Below, piece after piece: positions 25,868-35,266 of a stretch of DNA of 64,000 bases (its first letter is position 1; every line of letters begins with the position of its first letter). This DNA is from Butyrivibrio sp. AE3004 (GTDB lineage Bacteria; Bacillota; Clostridia; Lachnospirales; Lachnospiraceae): positions 1,860,001-1,924,000 of the forward strand of contig NZ_JNLQ01000002.1 of the NCBI RefSeq assembly GCF_000703165.1, in the 5' to 3' direction. The translations under genes were made by a program, and so were the position numbers. Below the pieces are notes generated by a model that worked only from the letters and a program-made list of their open reading frames with translations, made no database searches and was not told where the DNA came from.

Positions 25868-25904
25868 TTAACAACTCCAAACCTATGGATGTATAATAAT
25901 TTCT
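25868..25904 (+). promoter_or_regulatory. Leaderless promoter of the first CDF gene
   Basis: TTAACA (25868-25873), 18-bp spacer, TATAAT (25892-25897), then only 7 nt to the ATG at 25905. There is no Shine-Dalgarno, so transcription should begin at the start codon. Confidence 0.7.
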
Positions 25905-27014
25905 ATGAATACTAAAAATAATACACTTAGAAATAAAAAAATAATTGATACCTCTGTAATTGGCATCCTGGTCAATATCGTCCTCGTAATATTAAAATCT
26001 GTTTTTGGTATGATGGCCGGTTCACTTGCCATGCTCCTCGATGCTCTTAACAATCTTACGGATGTCACAAGCTCAGTTGTAACTATCATTGGCTTAAAGC
26101 TATCCGAAAAGCGACCGGATGAGGGGCATCCTATGGGTCATGGAAGAATCGAATACATAAGTGCTGCTATTGTTGCAATTATCATTATCTATGCCGGTGC
26201 TTCCGCAGGAATAGAATCCATAGAAAAAATTATAAATCCTTTAAAGACCACCTACACGTTCTACACAATAGCAATGGTTATAGTTTCGATAATTACAAAA
26301 TTTTTACTTGGAAGCTTTGTAAAAAAACGCGGAGAAGCTTTTAGTTCTCCTGCTCTTGTTGCCTCCGGTCAGGATGCCATAAACGATTGCATTGTTTCAA
26401 TAACAGTACTTATCTCAGCACTTTTATCCATAATTGCGAATATTCAGATTGATGCATTTATCGGTCTTTTTATTTCATTTTGGATCATCAAGGCAGGCTT
26501 AGAGCTACTCATTGATGATATGAACGACATCCTTGGTAAAAGAGCTGACAGGAGCCTGGCAGAAGATATAAAATCATTTGTTCATGGTTATGAGGAAGTT
26601 CTTGATGTTCACGATCTTGTTCTACATAATTATGGGCCGGATCGTTTTATCGGTTCTGTTGTTATAGATGTCGACAGTAATATGACTGCAAACAGCATCT
26701 ATACTATTAGTCATAAGATAAAAGACGATGTCCTTGATAAATTCAATGTAATTCTAAGTGCCATAGGCATTTGCGTTATAAGCAGTGAAAGCAAGGATAT
26801 GCGGGAAGAAATCGTCAGACGCCTGGAACATATCGACGGAATTCTGCAGGTGCATGGAATACACATTGATAATGAGAACCGCATTATAGATTTGGATATA
26901 ATAATCAGTTTTGACACTCCCTATCCTGATGCTACCCTTGATCATGCCCGCATGCATCTAACAGAAAGCTATCCGGATTATTCCATAGATATTCATTCCG
27001 ACAGGGATATATAA
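25905..27014 (+). CDS. Cation diffusion facilitator, probable Mn2+ exporter
   Basis: Proton-coupled divalent metal efflux at the membrane. The 369-residue protein has six membrane helices and a C-terminal cytoplasmic ferredoxin-like domain. The transport site reads NNLTD in TM2 and DAIND (DxxxD) in TM5, replacing the HxxxD of zinc CDFs; NxxxD/DxxxD is typical of manganese-type members. The GHPMGHGRIEYIS loop is conserved. The C-terminus is longer than usual (about 70 extra residues with a second alpha-beta unit). It has a paralogue at 33353-34462. No ribosome site; the promoter predicts a leaderless mRNA. Confidence 0.87.
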   Translation: MNTKNNTLRNKKIIDTSVIGILVNIVLVILKSVFGMMAGSLAMLLDALNNLTDVTSSVVTIIGLKLSEKRPDEGHPMGHGRIEYISAAIVAIIIIYAGASAGIESIEKIINPLKTTYTFYTIAMVIVSIITKFLLGSFVKKRGEAFSSPALVASGQDAINDCIVSITVLISALLSIIANIQIDAFIGLFISFWIIKAGLELLIDDMNDILGKRADRSLAEDIKSFVHGYEEVLDVHDLVLHNYGPDRFIGSVVIDVDSNMTANSIYTISHKIKDDVLDKFNVILSAIGICVISSESKDMREEIVRRLEHIDGILQVHGIHIDNENRIIDLDIIISFDTPYPDATLDHARMHLTESYPDYSIDIHSDRDI

Positions 27015-27021
27015 AAAATTA

Positions 27022-27056
27022 AGCATCCATCAAATCCGATGGATGCTCCTTTTTTC
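27022..27056 (+). terminator. Terminator after the first CDF gene
   Basis: AGCATCCATC (27022-27031), loop AAATCC, GATGGATGCT (27038-27047), then CCTTTTTT. It reaches the stop codon of the convergent NSS gene. Confidence 0.9.
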
Positions 27057-28416
27057 AGGCAATTAATCCCTGTATCAATATGATCAATATTAAAACCGGA
27101 AGCACAAATCTGAAATAGTATTTGAATATTACAGGCATTTTTCTTCCGCTTCCCGTATTTGTTTCTTCAAGATATTTATCAAATCCCCATCCGAATTTCG
27201 CAGTGCAGAAAAATGTAATAATCAGTGAGCCAAGCGGCAGCAGGATATTACTTACTATAAAATCCTCCGAATCAAGAACATCTCTTGCTCCTATAATATG
27301 CAGATTGCTCCACACGTTATATCCGAGAACGCACGGCAGACTTGCTATCAGGATGAATATACAGTTTGCGATAATGGCCTTGCCTCTTTTCAATCCGAAA
27401 TTGTCACTGGTAAAGGCCACAAGGTTTTCAAAAACAGCCGTAACTGTTGAAAAGCTTGCAAAAGTCATGAATACAAAAAATAATGATCCCCAGATTCTTC
27501 CCATTTTCATGTTCATAAATACTTTCGGCAGAGTTATGAATATCAGTGAAGGTCCCTGACTTGTTTCTACATTATAGCTAAAACATGCCGGGAATATAAT
27601 TAGTCCTGAAATAATTGCTACAAATGTATCAAGTGCACAGATTCTTATAGCTTCTCCCGTAAGTGTGTGCTCCTTTGACATGTAACTTCCGAATATCTCT
27701 ATTGCACCAATTCCAAGACTCAGTGTAAAGAATGCCTGATTCATGGCAGCGCTTATTACTTTGCCTAATCCGACCTCCATCGCTCTGTTCCAGTCAGGAA
27801 GAAGATAGAATTTAACACCTTCCGCAGCACCTTGTAAAGTAAGTGAGTGAATTGCCAGAACTATGATCAGCCCAAGCAGTCCTATCATCATTACCTTGTT
27901 TACTCTTTCTAGGCCCTCCACTACGCCGAGACTTAGAACAACAAAACCGAAAACAACGGTCAAAACCATAAATATTCCCATTTCCTCGGGATCTGACAGC
28001 ATTTCGCCAAAAACACCCTCAACGTCCTCAACGCCTATATCCCTGAACTTACCGGAAGCAAATTTGTAAAAATAATCAACCATCCACCCCGATACTGTGG
28101 TGTAATACATCATAAGAAGATAACATCCAAGCATACAAAGCCATCCATGGATGTGCCATTTATGCCCCGGCTTTTCCAATTTATGATAGCCTTGTACAAT
28201 CGACCTGTTACTTGCACGTCCGATTGCAAGTTCCATAGTCATTACAGGTATTCCCATGATTATCAGAAAAATCAGATAGAAGAGAACAAATACAGCTCCT
28301 CCGTTAGCACCGGTAACATATGGAAACTTCCATACATTTCCGATACCAATTGCGCAGCCTGCACTCACCAAAATAAATCCCAATCTGGAACCAAAGCTCC
28401 CCCGCTCTTCAGCCAT
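27055..28416 (-). CDS. Sodium-dependent NSS-family transporter
   Basis: Na+-coupled amino-acid or amine symporter of the LeuT/Tyt1 family in the membrane. TM1 has SAGCAIGIGNVWKFPYVTGA with the unwound sodium and substrate site, followed by NGGAVFVLFYL; 11-12 helices in all. Start placed at MAEERGSFGSRLGF (28416; 453 residues) after GAGGAGAATTATT; the open frame upstream (29 codons) crosses the divergent promoter region. An AraC-type regulator is encoded divergently 174 bp away and may control it. Substrate not deducible. Confidence 0.92.
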   Translation of the reverse strand: MAEERGSFGSRLGFILVSAGCAIGIGNVWKFPYVTGANGGAVFVLFYLIFLIIMGIPVMTMELAIGRASNRSIVQGYHKLEKPGHKWHIHGWLCMLGCYLLMMYYTTVSGWMVDYFYKFASGKFRDIGVEDVEGVFGEMLSDPEEMGIFMVLTVVFGFVVLSLGVVEGLERVNKVMMIGLLGLIIVLAIHSLTLQGAAEGVKFYLLPDWNRAMEVGLGKVISAAMNQAFFTLSLGIGAIEIFGSYMSKEHTLTGEAIRICALDTFVAIISGLIIFPACFSYNVETSQGPSLIFITLPKVFMNMKMGRIWGSLFFVFMTFASFSTVTAVFENLVAFTSDNFGLKRGKAIIANCIFILIASLPCVLGYNVWSNLHIIGARDVLDSEDFIVSNILLPLGSLIITFFCTAKFGWGFDKYLEETNTGSGRKMPVIFKYYFRFVLPVLILIILIQGLIA

Positions 28417-28590
28417 AATAATTCTCCTCAACAAACTCATTTTTTTAATCTGACTTAATGAATAATGTATTAAAATACATTTATATTCTATCACATTTTC
28501 CATATATGCCTATTATTAACTTAATTATGTTTTCCATGTATAATTAATCCGATTAATTTTTCTAAAAACTTATCAGTGAAAAGGAACGCC

Positions 28591-29334
28591 ATGAATACTT
28601 TCAAAGACTGGGAAGAAAATGAGATACTCTTATCCGAAAATGATATGACTCACAGACAGCAAAATGATGAGTACATGTTTTATCAATATGTGGCAAGCGG
28701 AAATACGGAAGCTGTACAGGACAACATTGATCAACACAGATTCCTTGATTCAAACGGAACCGGTACACTATCAAGAGACCCTCTGCAGAATCTGAAGTAT
28801 CATTTTGTTGTAAGTGTTGCACTTATTACCAGAATATGTACTGAAAAAGGCATGGAGATGGAGCGTGCTTTCAGATTAAGTGATTTTTACATTCAAAAAC
28901 TGGATGACATAAAAACGATAGATGCTCTCTCCGATCTTCATTCAAAAATGGTTATGGATTATACGGTACGAATGAAGGATCTTCGCCAAAATGCCGGTCT
29001 TTCACGAACAGCCAACGAATGCTTAAATTACATATATGCTCATGTTAACGATCGCATAACAATTGATGATCTGGCAGAACATTTAAAGACTTCAACAAGC
29101 CACATTTCAAGGATGTTTAAAGAAGAGCTTGGCATTTCCCCGAGTGATTACATAAGAAACATAAAACTTGATAAAGCTAAGAACCTGCTTCGTTTTAGTG
29201 ATTACTCCATAATTGAAATATCAAATTATCTGTCTTTTTCATCTCAGAGTCATTTCAGCAAGCTCTTTTTTGAAGAAACAGGAATGACACCTAAAAAATA
29301 CAGAGAGACTTACTACGGAACAACCTGGAAATAA
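28591..29334 (+). CDS. AraC-family transcriptional regulator
   Basis: A DNA-binding regulator of 247 residues with a tandem helix-turn-helix at the C-terminus (residues about 145-245): ITIDDLAEHLKTSTSHISRM followed by IIEISNYLSFSSQSHFSKLF and ETGMTPKKYRE. The N-terminal 130 residues resemble the helical domain of YesN/AraC proteins without a receiver and have no known ligand fold. Start placed at MNTFKDWEENE (28591) because AAAAGGAACGCC precedes it; a GTG five codons earlier is less likely. Divergent from the NSS transporter, its most likely target. Confidence 0.9.
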   Translation: MNTFKDWEENEILLSENDMTHRQQNDEYMFYQYVASGNTEAVQDNIDQHRFLDSNGTGTLSRDPLQNLKYHFVVSVALITRICTEKGMEMERAFRLSDFYIQKLDDIKTIDALSDLHSKMVMDYTVRMKDLRQNAGLSRTANECLNYIYAHVNDRITIDDLAEHLKTSTSHISRMFKEELGISPSDYIRNIKLDKAKNLLRFSDYSIIEISNYLSFSSQSHFSKLFFEETGMTPKKYRETYYGTTWK

Positions 29335-29351
29335 AAATGTTTTTTCTATAT

Positions 29352-29397
29352 AAAAAAAGCCGACAGAGATATCAACAGATATCTCCGTCAGCTTTTT
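29352..29397 (-). terminator. Bidirectional terminator between araC-like and GH16 genes
   Basis: AAAAAGC..GAC.GAGATATC pairs with its complement around loop AACA. Two mismatches on the plus strand become G-U pairs on the minus strand, so it mainly ends the GH16 transcript (TTTTTTTATATAG follows). Confidence 0.82.
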
Positions 29398-29430
29398 CAT
29401 TTTTAAGAATTTATGAGGGAAATCATGAAT

Positions 29431-32400
29431 TTATGCATCTTTTCGAACGAAAGTAACGTCCTGTAATCCTGCCTTCTTAAAGAGTTTAACAGCCTTTTTG
29501 AAAGCTTTTTCACTCTTTGCATAGATAACAACCTTAAAGTTCTTATCGAATTTGCAGTTATTGAATGCATTCTTTTTTACTTTCTTAAGCTTGTTACACT
29601 TCACAACTATTTTCTTCAAATTTGTGCATCCTGCAAATGCTTCTTCATCAATAGTTGTAATATTTTTTCCAAGAGTAACTTTCTTTACATTTGTGTTATC
29701 CTTGAACGCAGACTTATCAACCGTAGTAATCTTAACCTTTGTTCCATCAACTACTGCACTTGAGGGAACAGAGTGGCTCGTCTTTGTTGAATCGGGATTA
29801 GCCTTATAGCTGGCTTTCTTCTTGCCTGTTACCTGGTAAATATTATTCTTGGTAACCTTTACTTCACCTTTCTCTGCCTTGCCATTATTATTCATTTTTG
29901 ACTCAGCCTTTACAGGTTCTGCTTTTTCATTTTCAACTTTAGCAGACTCTTTGGTTTCGTCAGTATTTTTATTCATTTCTTCAGGCTTTGTTTCAGGCTT
30001 AACTTCAGGTGTTACTTCAGGCTTTACCTCAGGTTTTGTCTCAGGCTTCACCTCAGGTTTAACTTCAGGGTCTGCCTCTTTTGATACTTCAGACTTCTGT
30101 TCAGGAGTTACCTCAGGAGTTACCTCAGGTGTCACTTCGGGCTTGGGCTCAGGTTTAACTTCAGGCTTTGGTTCGGGAGTTACTTCAGGTTTGGGCTCAG
30201 GTGTTACTTCCGGAGTTTCGCCCGGCTTCTCTGAAGGATTCTCAGAAGGTTCTTCCTGTTTATTACCGATTAATTTATCAAATTCTTCCTTACTAAGTTC
30301 AATTACCTGAATGTCATCAATATAAACATCATGCTTCTGAGTAATTCTTGTGCCGCCAACTGATCCCATTGTTATATTGAATCTGGTCTTTGTATCTGTA
30401 GGATTTGTCATCTGGAATGCATGTGAAAATTCCTTCCACTCATTTCCGATCTCAACTTCACCTGTTCCACTATAGTTTGCCCAAGTACCTTCAAATTGCT
30501 GGAGGCAATATTTTATCTTTCTGTCGATGCTGGACTTTGCCTTAAACGCAATATAGTAATATTTGCCTTCTTCAATTGTCAGACCATCCTGATTAAGCTG
30601 TACATACCAATCATTGCCTGCATCATCAGCCATTGTATCGTCAATTGTGATAGCAAATGTATTATCATTGCCATTCATATTGTCAACTACATAGGATGCC
30701 TTAACAGTATCATAAATGTACGGAGTAAACCCTGCAGTTCCCGCATCAAATGAACCGTTTTTAAGGATTGCTTTTTCTGTCAAAAATACATCATCAAGAT
30801 AATAGGTACCGGGTTTTGTAAATGAAAACTCAATATTTGATTCTTCTCTTGTGAGGTTATTTTCAAGTGTTACAACCTTGCTAAAGCTTGTCTTCTCAGT
30901 TGTAAGAGAAGGTGTAAATTCATCACCGACAACCTTTACTGTCATTCCGTCTGCTTCTCCGCCCTCATGATATGCATTAAAGCTAAGTTCATACTGACCT
31001 TTTACAAGGGGTGCAAGTTCAGACTGTGAAATTGTTACAGGATTAGCCTCTGAAGCTCCTTCCGGAACCTCAACCTTAACCATAAGCTCTCTCTTGTTCT
31101 TTACATTCGTTACAGAAATGCTATCAGCATCTTCTTCATCAAATTCCCAATAACCAAGTCTCTTATCACCCTGATCAAAGGAACCGTTGTATACATAGTT
31201 TCCGTCAGGACGGATTTCTTTTTCAGTGACATTTGAAGCCTCTTCGCCTGACTTATGAATTAGTCTGACATTCTTTATGGTAACAGGAGCTGTTGATCCC
31301 TGCTTACCAAGATTGAACTCAAGAGAACCGTTTGCATCCGTCTTTTTATCCATCGTGAAATCAAGGGTATAAGACTGCATCTTAGTTCCAAGCTTAACAG
31401 TAGTATCCTGCATATATCTTTCCCAACCGTGATCGGGACCTTCGATATCAACAATGATCGACCTTTCCTCTGTAGCACATGCATCAAATGAAAGCTCATA
31501 CTCCCAGCCTTTATACATAGGAATATTCGTCTGCTTAAGCTGTACACTGTGATTTACACTTCCTACTGCAGAAGGAGTAAGTGTTATCTGGTTATTGCTT
31601 ACATTTGAAGAAGACTCCTTTGAATCAGATTCAAGATGGAGAACCCAGTTATCCTTGGATTCATCCGATCCCTCAGCTGCAATATCTGCTGCAAAATCAC
31701 CGTTAACTACATAATTTCCTTTATCATCTGCTTCTCTGTACTGTACAGCGGGCTTCTCTGGGCGCTGCGCAGTTGCTTCACCTTCCGTGTAAGCACCTTC
31801 ATCCTTCTGATATACTCTTACATAATCAACTTCAAATTCCTTACCGTTAATATCACTGTTATTGTCAGGATATCCTACCCAGCTGCCGCCTACCGCAAGG
31901 TTCAGAATGATGTAGAAGTTCTGATCAAACGGTGCAGGATATGTCTTCTGATTATCGTCATCGGTACCTGTATACCAATCCCTGGTTTCAAAAACCTTCT
32001 CATCATCAACATACCAGGTAATCAGACCGGGTTCCCAATCAGCTCTGAAAACATGATAATCATCTGAAAAGCTACCATCATTAAGTACCTTTGAGTCTTG
32101 ATTTTCTCTGTGTCCGCTGGAAGAATCGTAGCCATAATGGATTGTGTGATAGGACTTTGTTGTATCCTGTCCCATAACTTCCATAATGTCAATTTCTCCA
32201 CACTTCGGCCACTGTCCATAAAGTCCTTCATCAGTAGCCATAAGCCAAAAAGCAGGAAGGAATCCTTTTCCTTCAGGTACTTTTGCTCTTGCTTCAAAAC
32301 GACCGTATGTAAAATCGTATTTATTCTGAGTTGTAATTCTTCCGGAAGTTATCTCCCCTTTTCCGGTAGCCGGTGTTGTGTTCTTACCACTTCCGTTTAT

Positions 32401-33228
32401 TACATATTTTCCTCCGCCATACCATTTATAGCCTGCTGCCGGATCAAGTACGCTTACTTCTGTTGCTCTGTTCATATCAGATGTAGCATCCATTGAAAAC
32501 TGATAGGTATGACCTGCAATCAAATTGATATCACCGGTAAGAAGCTGTATAGCATAATTAACAGAACCGGAATTATCAATTTTAATTTTGTATACTCCAT
32601 CTGCACTATCTAATGATGCTTTACCATCTTCATTCGTACCAAAGTTCCATTCAGCCGGGTCTTTAACGTTCCCGTCAGATACTCCACCCTTAAGGATATC
32701 AACACCTTCAGTCGTATCAACAAATGCAAGATTTGATAAAACAACCTCTGCATTTGCCTTAGCTGACTCTTCATCTACATCCCCGATCAATCCAAAGTTA
32801 ACCTGTATTTGAGCAGTTGATGTATCACCACCCGCAGTAAACTCAGTTGTTATATGCTGAGGTTCTGCTTCATTATTATTCTCAGTAGTTTCTTCTGATG
32901 TTTCCTCATAGCCTGTATATTTAGGGATGATATGAAGTGATCCACCCTCTACCTTAATGTTGCCTTCATCAAGTGCAGTGTATCTCTGAAGCTCAGCATT
33001 AACCCAACCCGGCTCGTGCTGTTCCACATTCCAATAATCCGTGTTTAATGAATTACCATCGAATTCATCGTGCCATACCAGATTATATCCTTCATCAGAA
33101 TTGGTGGTTTGTGTCACACCTTCAGTTCCTTCGCTCTCCTCTGCGTGAACTGAAAATGGAACACTTGTTACTGTTAAGGTTGCTGCCATTGCCGCTGCAA
33201 GCATCCTTCCCCATTGTTTTTTGATCAT
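29431..33228 (-). CDS. Secreted GH16 beta-glucanase with multiple CBM4_9 modules and LRR tail
   Basis: Extracellular beta-1,3(4)-glucanase of 1265 residues. Signal peptide 1 to about 29. The GH16 catalytic domain starts at YNLVWHDEFDGNSL (about 47) and has the active-site motif GEIDIMEVMG near residue 345, with nucleophile and acid/base Glu. It is interrupted at about 115-290 by a carbohydrate-binding-like insert. Then come three CBM4_9-type modules (about 500-655, 670-810, 815-975). A Pro/Glu/Lys linker follows (PEVTPEPKPEV..., about 985-1110), then a BspA-like leucine-rich tail (TTIDEEAFAGCTNLKKI). The LRR end may hold the enzyme at the cell surface. GAAGGAGAAGGACA precedes the start. Monocistronic. 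Confidence 0.9.
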   Translation of the reverse strand: MIKKQWGRMLAAAMAATLTVTSVPFSVHAEESEGTEGVTQTTNSDEGYNLVWHDEFDGNSLNTDYWNVEQHEPGWVNAELQRYTALDEGNIKVEGGSLHIIPKYTGYEETSEETTENNNEAEPQHITTEFTAGGDTSTAQIQVNFGLIGDVDEESAKANAEVVLSNLAFVDTTEGVDILKGGVSDGNVKDPAEWNFGTNEDGKASLDSADGVYKIKIDNSGSVNYAIQLLTGDINLIAGHTYQFSMDATSDMNRATEVSVLDPAAGYKWYGGGKYVINGSGKNTTPATGKGEITSGRITTQNKYDFTYGRFEARAKVPEGKGFLPAFWLMATDEGLYGQWPKCGEIDIMEVMGQDTTKSYHTIHYGYDSSSGHRENQDSKVLNDGSFSDDYHVFRADWEPGLITWYVDDEKVFETRDWYTGTDDDNQKTYPAPFDQNFYIILNLAVGGSWVGYPDNNSDINGKEFEVDYVRVYQKDEGAYTEGEATAQRPEKPAVQYREADDKGNYVVNGDFAADIAAEGSDESKDNWVLHLESDSKESSSNVSNNQITLTPSAVGSVNHSVQLKQTNIPMYKGWEYELSFDACATEERSIIVDIEGPDHGWERYMQDTTVKLGTKMQSYTLDFTMDKKTDANGSLEFNLGKQGSTAPVTIKNVRLIHKSGEEASNVTEKEIRPDGNYVYNGSFDQGDKRLGYWEFDEEDADSISVTNVKNKRELMVKVEVPEGASEANPVTISQSELAPLVKGQYELSFNAYHEGGEADGMTVKVVGDEFTPSLTTEKTSFSKVVTLENNLTREESNIEFSFTKPGTYYLDDVFLTEKAILKNGSFDAGTAGFTPYIYDTVKASYVVDNMNGNDNTFAITIDDTMADDAGNDWYVQLNQDGLTIEEGKYYYIAFKAKSSIDRKIKYCLQQFEGTWANYSGTGEVEIGNEWKEFSHAFQMTNPTDTKTRFNITMGSVGGTRITQKHDVYIDDIQVIELSKEEFDKLIGNKQEEPSENPSEKPGETPEVTPEPKPEVTPEPKPEVKPEPKPEVTPEVTPEVTPEQKSEVSKEADPEVKPEVKPETKPEVKPEVTPEVKPETKPEEMNKNTDETKESAKVENEKAEPVKAESKMNNNGKAEKGEVKVTKNNIYQVTGKKKASYKANPDSTKTSHSVPSSAVVDGTKVKITTVDKSAFKDNTNVKKVTLGKNITTIDEEAFAGCTNLKKIVVKCNKLKKVKKNAFNNCKFDKNFKVVIYAKSEKAFKKAVKLFKKAGLQDVTFVRKDA

Positions 33229-33352
33229 GTCCTTCTCCTTCCAAAAATCTAATCGGTAAGAATATCCTATTGATTTTTAGAAAAAGGTTATATCAAATTT
33301 ATGCTTTTTTTATAATTTTCTTGAAGAACCTGCCAATTCCTTTGTCTGATCT

Positions 33353-34462
33353 TTAATCGCTGAAGTCTCTGTCAAGATTTATCCTGTACTCATATTGAGG
33401 ATAAAGTGCCTTAAGTTCTGCAATGATTTCGTCATGGAGTTTTTGCTTATCTGATTCTTTAAATGAAACAACAATATCAAAGGCAACTATATTTTTAACT
33501 TCGTCAAGATAAAAGCCGTGAATCTGCTTAACGTTCTCATGCTTGGAAATAATGTTTCCCGCTATGGAATTTCTTAGTTTTCCTGCAGCCGAAGTGTCAG
33601 AATTCTGTGAATAAATACTAATGCCCTCTATTACCACAGCATGCTTTTTATAGACAAGAGCAGCTATTTCTCTCTGAAGCTGGTCAAGTCTGTATATTGT
33701 AATATTCTCAGGAACCTCAATATGCACAGAACCTATATATCTGTCCGGTCCGTAGTTATGCAAAAGAAGATCATATGCTCCCTGCACCTCCGGAAATGAC
33801 GCTATAGTCTTTTTTATCTCACTTGAAAGCTCAAGGTCCACTCTTTCTCCCAATATCAGAGAAAGATTATCACGCAGCATTTCAAGGCCGGCTTTTATTA
33901 TCACAACAGAAATAACTGCACCAAGCCATGCTTCAAGGCTGATTCCGAAAAACATAAAAATAATAGCTGCTGCCAATGTCGAAGCAGATATTACAGAATC
34001 AAGCTTAGCGTCTTCTCCCGATGCAACAAGCGATTCGGAATTTACTCTTTCACCTACATTCTTAACATATGTACCAAGGACAATTTTTACAACAATTGCT
34101 ACAGCAACGATAATAAGTGATGATATCTGATAGGATGGCTTCTCCGGATTTATGATTTTCTTTATCGACTCAACAAAAGAAGTTGTACCGGCGTACAAAA
34201 CGATTACGGATATCAATGCAGCACTAAGGTACTCTATCCTTCCATACCCAAGCGGGTGTTTCTTATCCGGCTCTTTACCTGCGAGCTTCGTTCCAATAAT
34301 CGTAATTACTGACGAGAGCGCATCACTAAGATTATTAACCGCATCAAGGACAATCGCGATAGATCCCGATATTACCCCAACAAAGGTTTTAAATCCCGCA
34401 AGTAGGATATTAGCTACTATTCCGATAATACTGGTTCTGATTATAGTCTTATTTCTTTCCAT
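33353..34462 (-). CDS. Second cation diffusion facilitator, probable Mn2+ exporter
   Basis: A 369-residue paralogue of the plus-strand CDF at 25905, with the same length, six helices and extended C-terminal domain. Metal-site residues again read NNLSD (TM2) and DAKLD (DxxxD, TM5), and the loop is KHPLGYGRIEYLS. The conserved HNYGPDRYIGSVHIEVP of the cytoplasmic domain matches HNYGPDRFIGSVVIDVD in the other copy. Unlike its paralogue it has a normal AAAGGAG site before the ATG. Two copies may differ in metal range or regulation. Monocistronic. Confidence 0.87.
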   Translation of the reverse strand: MERNKTIIRTSIIGIVANILLAGFKTFVGVISGSIAIVLDAVNNLSDALSSVITIIGTKLAGKEPDKKHPLGYGRIEYLSAALISVIVLYAGTTSFVESIKKIINPEKPSYQISSLIIVAVAIVVKIVLGTYVKNVGERVNSESLVASGEDAKLDSVISASTLAAAIIFMFFGISLEAWLGAVISVVIIKAGLEMLRDNLSLILGERVDLELSSEIKKTIASFPEVQGAYDLLLHNYGPDRYIGSVHIEVPENITIYRLDQLQREIAALVYKKHAVVIEGISIYSQNSDTSAAGKLRNSIAGNIISKHENVKQIHGFYLDEVKNIVAFDIVVSFKESDKQKLHDEIIAELKALYPQYEYRINLDRDFSD

Positions 34463-34541
34463 GATGTAAAAACTCCTTTAAGCATTTTTATTAACTACAA
34501 CATACTTTTTACCCTTATATCATTATATGTATTCATCCTAT

Positions 34542-34576
34542 TTGAAACAATCTAATAGTGATTTATAATAAAAATT
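34542..34576 (+). promoter_or_regulatory. Leaderless promoter of the CoA Nudix gene
   Basis: TTGAAA (34542-34547), 16-bp spacer, perfect TATAAT (34564-34569), then 7 nt to the ATG at 34577, with no Shine-Dalgarno. Confidence 0.72.
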
Positions 34577-35239
34577 ATGAAAATGAATGATTTATTTAAC
34601 AATCTCCAAAAACTTAATACTCTTTCTAAAATTCCTGCAAAGAGTTCTGCTGTAGTGATTCCTCTGCTTGAAATATCCGGAGAATTCCATATACTTTTCG
34701 AACAGCGCTCAAAAAATCTTGGATTCCAGCCGGGAGAAGTATGCTTTCCCGGAGGCCGGATCGAAGCAAATGAGACGCCAAAAGCTGCTGCCATAAGAGA
34801 GCTTTGCGAAGAATTATTACTCGCACCTGCCAAGGTTACCAATAACAGCAATGTAAATGACAGTTTTACCTGCAATTGTGACACACTTCCCCGGCTTGAA
34901 ATACTTACAGACCTCACTCCTCTTATGGGACCTACGGGTGCACTTGTTTTTCCGTATGTTGGTCTTTTGAAAAATTATGAAATGACATTTTCACCTTCTG
35001 AAGTAGAGAAAGTATTCACATATCCTATATCTTTTTTCAAGAATAATCCGGCAGTCAGATATAACATGCAGAAAAAAACAATACCGCCGGAAAACTTCCC
35101 CTATGAGAAAGTAACCGGCGGAAAAAATACTTATCCCTGGCACACCCAGCACTATGATATGTGGATTTATGAAAAAGCAGAACCGGTAATCTGGGGCTTT
35201 ACTGGAAGGCTTCTTCACAGCTTTATTGAACTTATTTGA
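34577..35239 (+). CDS. Nudix hydrolase, CoA diphosphatase type (NudL-like)
   Basis: Predicted to hydrolyse CoA and acyl-CoA to phosphopantetheine and 3',5'-ADP. The 220-residue protein has the CoA-specific element FEQRSKNLGFQPGEVCFPGG running into the Nudix box (GGRIEANETPKAAAIRELCE, EELLL). The last box glycine is replaced by Leu, a small deviation. The end carries an aromatic-rich segment (KNTYPWHTQHYDMWIYEKAE) and GFTGRLLHSFI. No ribosome site precedes the ATG; a promoter directly upstream implies a leaderless mRNA. Convergent with mnmA. Confidence 0.88.
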   Translation: MKMNDLFNNLQKLNTLSKIPAKSSAVVIPLLEISGEFHILFEQRSKNLGFQPGEVCFPGGRIEANETPKAAAIRELCEELLLAPAKVTNNSNVNDSFTCNCDTLPRLEILTDLTPLMGPTGALVFPYVGLLKNYEMTFSPSEVEKVFTYPISFFKNNPAVRYNMQKKTIPPENFPYEKVTGGKNTYPWHTQHYDMWIYEKAEPVIWGFTGRLLHSFIELI

Positions 35240-35266
35240 TTGTCATCAGAGCTCTTTTTGTTTCCT

